Shown here: piece by piece, positions 57,568 to 64,000 of the stretch
How the letters are laid out: each line of letters opens with the position of its first letter
Position numbering within the stretch: the first letter of the stretch is position 1
Origin: Diphasiastrum complanatum
Lineage: Eukaryota > Streptophyta > Lycopodiopsida > Lycopodiales > Lycopodiaceae
NCBI GenBank assembly: GCA_029204225.1
Contig: CM055095.1
Location: 70,965,957 to 71,029,956 of the forward strand
Length of the DNA: 64,000 nucleotides
Reading direction: 5' to 3'
Made by a program: the position numbers and the translations under genes
The notes under the pieces: generated by a model
Told to the model about the DNA's origin: nothing
Database searches by the model: none
What the model saw: the letters and a program-made list of their open reading frames with translations, nothing else

Positions 57568-58440
57568 TCACATATTTCTATCAAAACATATGTTTGACAA
57601 TGTTGTGATTCTGATACATTGCCAAAAGAAATTGACCTTATCATCATCAAATGTAATATCATTTAGCAATAGATGTAAGTGGCTGAATTTCTTGAATCTG
57701 GCGTGGAAACGAGCAATAAATAGGTAAGTTACTAGCTTCCAAAGTGGAGCATAACAATGAAAGAACAAGTGAGTGACATCCTCATCAAATATTTTGCATT
57801 TAGAGCAGATATGTGACACATCCCCTCTGTAATTGGCACGGATAGGAAGAGAGAGCTGAAGGATCCTCAAATAGAAAACTTTAAGTTTACCAGTTCTGAA
57901 TTTGTGAGTTTACCGAAATCTAGATTTCCATAGATGGGAGGGGGTCAGAAACATTCCATTTATAGTTGTACCAAGATAATGTGAAACTTGGTTCTTTGGT
58001 AGCAGAGAAAATAGAGGAGTAAAATATATTGCCAGCCTTGTCTAGGGCCTTAAAAGGCCAGTTATTACTATAGTCAAAAGAGGTAGAAGTAGATAAAAGG
58101 CCAAGGTCACCATGAGAAAAGGAATAGGAGAGAAAATTGGTTTTTTCTCAGAAAAGGCCTACATCTGACTTGAGACGAGAGAGATTGGAAGAGTAAATCA
58201 AGTCCATGATATGATTCCAACTAACAATGCCTTTACAGGTCAAACTACAACAAAGTCTTGTCTCAATCAAAGCCAGGGGTCTACAGTTAATGGTGATCAC
58301 TTTAGAAAACCAAAGAGATTCCATTGATGAAACGGAAGTACCGCCAGTCCAAAAAGTAAGCTCTTGTGTAGCAAGCAGAACGCCAAATTGAATGATGGAT
58401 TCAACAAGGAGGGAGGAAATAGAAAGAGAAAAGGCAGAGC
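57568..58440 (-). pseudogene. LINE ORF2 C-terminal fragment
   Basis: The open end (57870-57568) reads LQLSLPIRANYRG, ICSKCKIFDEDVTHLFFHC, LWKLVTYLF, the zinc-binding domain that closes plant non-LTR reverse transcriptases. Upstream to about 58440 the minus strand keeps interrupted coding such as GVLLATQELTFWTGG, SKVITINCRPLALIETRLCC, CKGIVSWNHIMDLIYSS with several stops. It separates the two family X copies. Confidence 0.65.
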
Positions 58441-58603
58441 GGGTGAATTTAAGAAAGTAAGAATGGGGATCAAGCTAAAAACTCGCCAAATGTTACGATT
58501 TTTCGAAAGGCATTCAAATTCATAACAAAAGAGAGATCCTTGTAATATATCAAAAATCTATTACAGAAAATTGTTTAATTGTCATCATCATCCTCTTCAA
58601 GAT

Positions 58604-60118
58604 TCAAACGGATGGTATTTCATGAAGGAATAATCTCCTTTCATATGGATCCAAAAATTCTAAATATTGCCTATTGCTCATATCAATATAACCCGAATAA
58701 AGGGCCATTGCAAATGATCTTTTTGTAGTCTCATTGGGATTATAACCCAATATTTTAATTGCCAAATCCCTTTTCACAAAAATTATTTTATATGTTCCTC
58801 TTGCGTATTTATGGCCTCCTAAACAAAGTGATAATGATTTGATGGCCATAATAACAGTGGTTGCATATGGATTATTAGATGAATGATACATACAAATCTC
58901 ATTATTTTGAAAGTTTTTCAAATAATGAGATAGAGACACCTCCTTTCTCCCGGCTGATACACCTCGGACGCCTCCATGTCTCATACCAAAGGCATCTATT
59001 TCAATAGCATCATGTAAACGAGTAAAGAAAATAAATTGAGAATGATACATAACACTGCAAACTCATACTTTAACACAGTGTTTGAAATAAGAAAACTGAA
59101 CAATATCAATACCAATATAATATCTACGTACCAGATCATAATCATCGTATTCAACGACGTTTGCTCTGCTAATGTCATGTCCTCCAATGGCCTCTACATT
59201 TCCGAAGGGCATATATCTAGTCCTTGGGAGATAATTTTTTTGGAATTTCAAAAATTCCTCCTCTCTAGGCAAAGTTTTTTCATAGGCTTTAGATTTTTCC
59301 ATCATGGTCTCCAAGGCCTCATTGCCAGATTTCCAATTGTCATCTTTATCATAATCTATCTCACTTTTAACGTCATCATATGTAAAATCAACAATGTCAA
59401 AAAAAATTGATAAATTTTGTGCAAAAATCGAGAGGATTTTATCCTCTTTCAAATTCAAAACATCTTCTATATCATTAGATGAAATATAACTTTCATTATT
59501 TGTAAAATATAAGGGAGCATCGAGTAGACTTAATTGATTAACAGGAGATGTGGATGGAAGAGAATTAGAGAGGATTATAGAATGAGGGAGAGTTTTCTGA
59601 TAATATGAAGCCATAGATGCTTCAGCTTCAACCCCTATTTCAGTATCTGCATCATCTACATCAATTGGAGCAGATGCAAATGCTTTGATCAATGGAACAG
59701 TAGAAAATTCAACAAACTCATCATTTGGAATTTCAGTAGATGTAAAAGACAAAAGCCATTTGTTTGATTAGAAGGCGACATATTCTTTTGTGGATACCAC
59801 AAAATATATATTTTTTGATATGGTCATATAGGCTAGAGTACTTTCTATTGTGTTTATGCTTAGAGGATGGTTGGGAATGCACAAGGTCCTGAAAATGAAT
59901 GCAACAAAAACTATATGTTTCCTAATCAGGAGTACTGATAATCTGAGAAAAATTATCATGAAGAGAAATTAAATTATAACAATTCTCATAAACTAGCTTA
60001 TCGATATCGAAGGGAGCAAAAAAATACTGGAAAAATACTCTAATTTTTCAGATGGAATGTCACTAGCATTCAAAAAATCCAGAAGTTTGTTATCTGAGGA
60101 CATGGAGGAACTAGCCAT
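58604..60118 (-). CDS. Unrecognised protein family X, copy 2, probable multi-exon gene
   Basis: Not recognised. A likely start MASSSMSSDNKLLDFLNASDIPSEKLEYF lies at 60118. A later piece has an acceptor-like cattttcag before 59890. Frame 59959-59063 (one TAA near 59764) is acidic (DVDDADTEIGVEAEAS, NDIEDVLNLKEDKI) and ends EYDDYDL at a good donor GTACGT. The C-terminal piece 59050-58604 reads IEIDAFGMRHGGVRG, SLSHYLKNFQNNEICMYHS, VIMAIKSLSLCLGGHKYARG, IIFVKRDLAIKILGYNP, FLDPYERRLFLHEIPSV, then stop. It is the least damaged copy of the family. Exact splice joints could not be resolved, so intact versus pseudogene is open. Confidence 0.5.
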
Positions 60119-60119
60119 A

Positions 60120-61820
60120 TTGAACCTGATATCGGTTCAACGCGACTGAATGATTTTGGTCGAGGACTGAACAACAGTGTGCACGTTGATCCGATATCAT
60201 TTTGACGAGACAAAAATATTCCACGAGCACACGTCAAAAGAGGCTGATATCACTTCAACGCGCCTGAATGAATACAACTGTGCACTATATGTGAAGGCAT
60301 GCATCGATTCGATATTGCGAGAAAGAAAAAAAACAAATTGACGAGGGAGTTCAGAATAAAAGATCACGGAATCAAAATATAGAAAGTGGTGTCCATATTT
60401 CTAGCCTATTCATGTAGATCACAGTCATACATTTTTCAAATAATGAAGTGAGGAGCACAGCCTATATTTATCCACCAATCAAAGTGAGACAAATTTGTAA
60501 CTACGTCGAAATACATTAAATAGTCTATAACTAGATTCTTCGAATCATTATTAGCCCTGACCCTAAAATTTGTACTTGTGTTGGAATACATTAAATAGTC
60601 TATCACTAGCCTTTCCGAATCATCATTAAACATATAATAAACAAATATTAAATGGAAATCCTTGAAAAACGTGTACGAGGATAAATATTACAGTCTCTGG
60701 TCCTATTTAAGCACCGTAAAGATGAAGTTTTTTCTTTTGAGATAATTTTTCATTTAGAACATATTCATAAGGCGAAGCATTTTGAAAGAGCCAATATCGA
60801 TTCCACACGAGAGGACAAGTGCTTCAGAGGAAAAGATCAATTAGGCGCGCGTTGATTAAATACTCTGGTATGGCGAATCGGATATCAAATCAGTGCGCCC
60901 GTCCTAAAAGAAAGATTTTTTAACTTGGACTATGCGCGTTGATCTGCTATTGGAATGTTGCGTTCCAATATGTTTTCAATGCGTCCCTCAGATATTGGAT
61001 CAGCGCATCTGGGGGAAGAAAGTGATTTTTCTCTTGGATTGCACGCGTCCAATCGCTATTATAGGAAAAAAATATTTTTGAAAATTGTCAAAATTATTGG
61101 ATGGCATTATGCATGATCAAATCTTGATTCGGTAGACTCTTCATATTGTCCAAAGCTAAGAAGAACATATCGAGTCAAGACCTGATCATTCATATTCCTT
61201 CCAATATCGGTTCAGCATGTGAGAATAGCTCCTCTGGTTTACACATGCAGTATATGCGGGTCGATTTGCTATTGGGTGAAATAATGGCGTTTGGGATTTT
61301 TCAAAATTATAATGATTGGATGTTAAAAAAGGTTGGATATTTATAGCATAAGCTCTAAAATTAATTGTAGATGTGACCATAAATTTATAGAATTAATTGT
61401 AGATATGACCATAAATTTGTAAAATCATGTAGATAGCATTAGCCATATCAACTAATCATTGTGATGACCGATGTATATTTAATTGGATTTGATTGACAAG
61501 CCTCTGAATATCTTGAAGTAATCATTAGTGTAATTCGAACCTCAGAATTCCAAAAGACCACGTATGCAATCTTTTCGAATTTGCACTATATATAGATGAA
61601 CGATGCTTAAATTTTTTTGCTTAAAGTTCTTATCATTCTCTACTTCCATGCGATATCGATTCAGCGCGTCCGAAGCAACCTACCTACATTTTGCTTTTAC
61701 TCGTGCGCGCCCATCCGCTCTCAGGTATCGGTTTGGTCTAAGTTTAGGTATCGGTTCGATGTGCTCGACCTGACTTCTACTCTTGAGTTCTCCTTCATCG
61801 CGCGTTGATCTGATATTGGA
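60120..61820. repeat. Array of GATATCGGTTCAACGCG-like motifs in both orientations
   Basis: Roughly 15 irregularly spaced copies of a ~20-bp motif. Forward examples: GATATCGGTTCAACGCG (60128), GATATCACTTCAACGCG (60246), GATATTGGATCAGCGC (60991), GATATCGATTCAGCGCG (61652). Reverse examples: GCGCGTTGATCTGCTATTGG (near 60934), CGCGTTGATCTGATATTGG (61801). The DNA between copies is AT-rich and unrelated. Confidence 0.6.
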
Positions 61821-61979
61821 TAGTAATGGCACAGACTAAGCAAATAGCACAAATCCACCCTGGTGGAATCCCAATCACAGGAGGGGGATAGGGTAACCGA
61901 TCGTCTTGCCTACCACCACTAGCTCCTAGGCCAAGGGGCAAACGAAGAGACCCTCCCTGGCTGAAGGATATTCGGAAGC

Positions 61980-62430
61980 TACAAAAGACCAATAATCTTT
62001 TGACTCCGAAAACTCACATACAGAGATCCATCAGACAGGTTACAAGAAGTCTATCTGCAGATGTGAGATGGATTGTAATGGCAATTGTGGTGCTGCACAC
62101 TGCATATGAAGATTTCCAGGTGAAATTTTTTTCAGATACTGTTGTTGCAGCTATCCATGCCAAGAGGGTGACCGTCATGCCCAAGAATTTCAACATTATG
62201 TTCAGGCTATGTGTTGTAAAGCTACCTTTACAAGCTTTACTTCCGGCGCCATCGGCGCCAGCTATGTCCCCGGCGCCAGCAGCGCCCCTGCTGCTCCCAA
62301 CGCCAACGGCGCCGGTGCTGCTCCCGACGCCACTGTGACTAGAATCCAGCCGGCGCCAAGTTCCTATGGCTGAAAATCTTTGATCGGTTCTAGCGAAGTC
62401 CAGAGAGCTCAGATCGATGTGCAATCACCT
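61980..62430. other. GGCGCC-rich segment with antisense ORF; no gene supported
   Basis: About ten GGCGCC/GGCGCCA words lie within 62240-62360, like those in the L1 LTRs. A 136-codon frame on the minus strand (62424-62014) is Gly/Ala-rich only because of this repeat. It may be part of the L1 element upstream of 62490. Confidence 0.3.
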
Positions 62431-62489
62431 CACACGATCTAGGCATGATTAAAGGAAGCCTGGGGATCAATAAAATCTAGAAAGAGAAA

Positions 62490-63455
62490 ATAACTTTCTA
62501 GAAAGAAAAAATCCTAGAGAGAGAAAAACGTGCTTTACCAGCTTGGGTAGAGTGCTTGGTATGAGGGGGGGTGACGAATCACACCAATACTATAGGGGAG
62601 TGCGGGTTGCGACTTAGGACAAGCTCCAACCAATTCTCAGCCTCCCTTGCTGGAATGTTGTCATGGCTCTCGCCTTGGCATGCTAGCGCCCCGGAGACTA
62701 GGGTCGGTCACACACTTGAAATGTAACCTTATCAGATTTATCAATAAAGTGGAATTTTTCTCAAACTGACTTTGATTACCTTCTGGGTTTCAATGTTCGG
62801 TAAAAGCGCCAGTTGTAAGGCCGCTTCCAAATTTTTAAGTTGGCACATAGCTGAGGGTCGTATCCCGGGACGCCAGCAGTATGCCGTCGGGACCATTCGG
62901 TCCGTGGTGCCAGCGATATGCTGTCGGGACCATTTGGTCCAGGAACTGGTTGTTTCCATATATGTCGCGGGTTGTGGTTCTGAGTGTTCCCTGCATGAAC
63001 GTGAATGGGTTAAGCTCTTGGGGAATGGGCTCTAACCTGTCGGCTGAGTTGGATGGCTTGCTTGGGTGGAAGTTACCTGTTTATGGCTGTCCAATCTGGC
63101 ATGGCGCCAGGTTGGCTTCCAGCGCTCGTGACGAAGCTTTCAGTTGGTTAAGTCTGATGTAAGTCAGACCGCTTGTTCGAAATGGATGTTACTCGTTTGT
63201 AACGAAGCTTCGAGTTGGTTAAGTTTGATGTATGTCGGGCGGCTTGCTTGGAGGGAAGTCACCCACATCGGGACCCCCGATCTAGCATGGCGCCAGGTTG
63301 GATCTCAATGTTGGTTTTCGGAACTTCAAGCTGGTTAAGTCTGATCGTTGTTGGCAAGTTGGCTGCTTGTATGTCAAGTGGGTTTGGATGGCAAGAGTTG
63401 AAGGCTGGGAAGCTAAGTCGTGGTTTCCGGCTCCCTTTGGGATGCCTACGCTACA
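62490..63455 (+). mobile_element. L1-family LTR (copy 3)
   Basis: It aligns with 38086-39031 from CTTTCTAGA to GGGATGCCTACGCTACA. No primer site follows, so it is a solo or truncated LTR. Confidence 0.75.
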
Positions 63456-63860
63456 CTATGGGACACATATGACAAATTTGCAGAGTACTTTAGACCAGCT
63501 CCTTTGTCTCCTCCAAAACAAGATACAGAGAAAAGAGAACGAAAGCAATCTCAACCATTCCGACTTGTTTTTTGAGTACAGAGTGAGAGTGTTTCAAAGA
63601 AGAGGAGGTCTCATGATCCTCCTTATAAAGCGAGGGATTTTTCAAAGCCATCTCCTCTGCATGTGATTCTAACTGCTCCACAATCTCCTCCTAAGTCTCC
63701 TTCTCCTCCTCCTAGAAATCCATCTTTATCTTCTCTTGCTAAATCTTCCTCTCCTAGTAAACTTCCTCCTCCTTCAAAATCTCAGTCTCCTCCTACCCTC
63801 ACAAATATCAGTTCCCCACCTCCTATTCTAGGAAATGATTTAGATGATTTTACAAGCTAA
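63456..63860 (+). pseudogene. Proline-rich coding fragment, one stop
   Basis: Directly after the LTR the frame reads LWDTYDKFAEYFRPAPLSPPKQDTEKRERK...RLVF, a TGA at about 63555, VQSESVSKKRRSHDPPYKARDFSKPSPLHVILTAPQSPPKSPSPPP..., ending ILGNDLDDFTS and TAA at 63860. It is basic, then Pro/Ser-rich; not recognised. It could be a 3' exon of a gene broken by L1, or element-encoded. Confidence 0.35.
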
Positions 63861-64000
63861 CTTACACATTTATTGTATCTGGTTATTTAAGAAGGCTCAA
63901 TAATAAAGACATATTGCATTATGCTTGTATGTGGATCGTGATCCAGCGCATTGCCTCTTCCACATTTTGTGTTAAAAACATTTAACTAGCATGTTGTATT

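Noticed and set aside
62014-62424. Gly/Ala-rich minus-strand protein
   Set aside because: Composition comes from GGCGCC repeats; no motif or splice context supports it.

Overview
The window reads as nuclear DNA of a land plant. It has spliced genes with GT..AG introns, plant-type Ty1/copia and Ty3/gypsy LTR retrotransposons primed by initiator tRNA-Met (TGGTATCAGAGC sites), LINE remnants, a tRNA-derived SINE, AT-rich intergenic DNA and microsatellites. There is no prokaryotic operon structure. The clade cannot be fixed from sequence alone. A fatty acid 2-hydroxylase that carries its own cytochrome b5 domain differs from the b5-less Arabidopsis enzymes, so a non-flowering plant (fern, lycophyte, gymnosperm) is a reasonable but weak guess.

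Layout. 1-5874: two fused copies of one copia family, with an LTR joined directly to gag. 5875-7643: fragments of two further repeat families, called L2 and L1 here, and an unknown ORF. 9000-14923: decayed Ty3/gypsy pol pieces on both strands, broken by a truncated copia element (9750-11878) and by a solo LTR with a perfect target duplication (12808-13637). 14987-17486: a LINE fragment, a (TA)n tract and a MITE-like inverted-repeat element. 17487-21056 (minus): host gene 1, cytochrome b5-fatty acid 2-hydroxylase, eight exons, intact. 21142-25464: gene-poor. 25470-31782 (minus): an intact, apparently very young copia element with identical-looking LTRs, a 5-bp TSD and an uninterrupted 1326-codon polyprotein. 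32546-40760: a truncated copia, a rearranged L2 copia element, an L1 LTR with primer site, and a second L2 LTR holding two tandem arrays. 43742-46130: a non-autonomous, internally deleted copia element with both LTRs, PBS, PPT and TSD. 48355-50044 (minus): host gene 2, a secreted GDSL esterase/lipase, five exons, intact. 51331-51528: a SINE with three direct repeats. 53631-55620 (plus): an unrecognised intron-bearing, decayed gene. 56117-60118 (minus): two members of an unrecognised protein family flanking a LINE fragment; a third fragment lies at 36650-36822. 60120-61820: an array of a GATATCGGTTCAACGCG-like motif in both orientations. 62490-63455: another L1 repeat followed by a proline-rich ORF.

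Only two genes look like intact host genes: the fatty acid hydroxylase (sphingolipid 2-hydroxylation at the ER) and the GDSL hydrolase (secreted). Nothing suggests they work together. Almost everything else is mobile DNA or its debris. The most interesting signals are the b5-hydroxylase fusion, a palindrome (TTCACACGTGTGAA) shared by otherwise different copia LTRs, the unrecognised three-copy protein family, the unrecognised spliced gene at 53.6-55.6 kb and the motif array at 60.1-61.8 kb.
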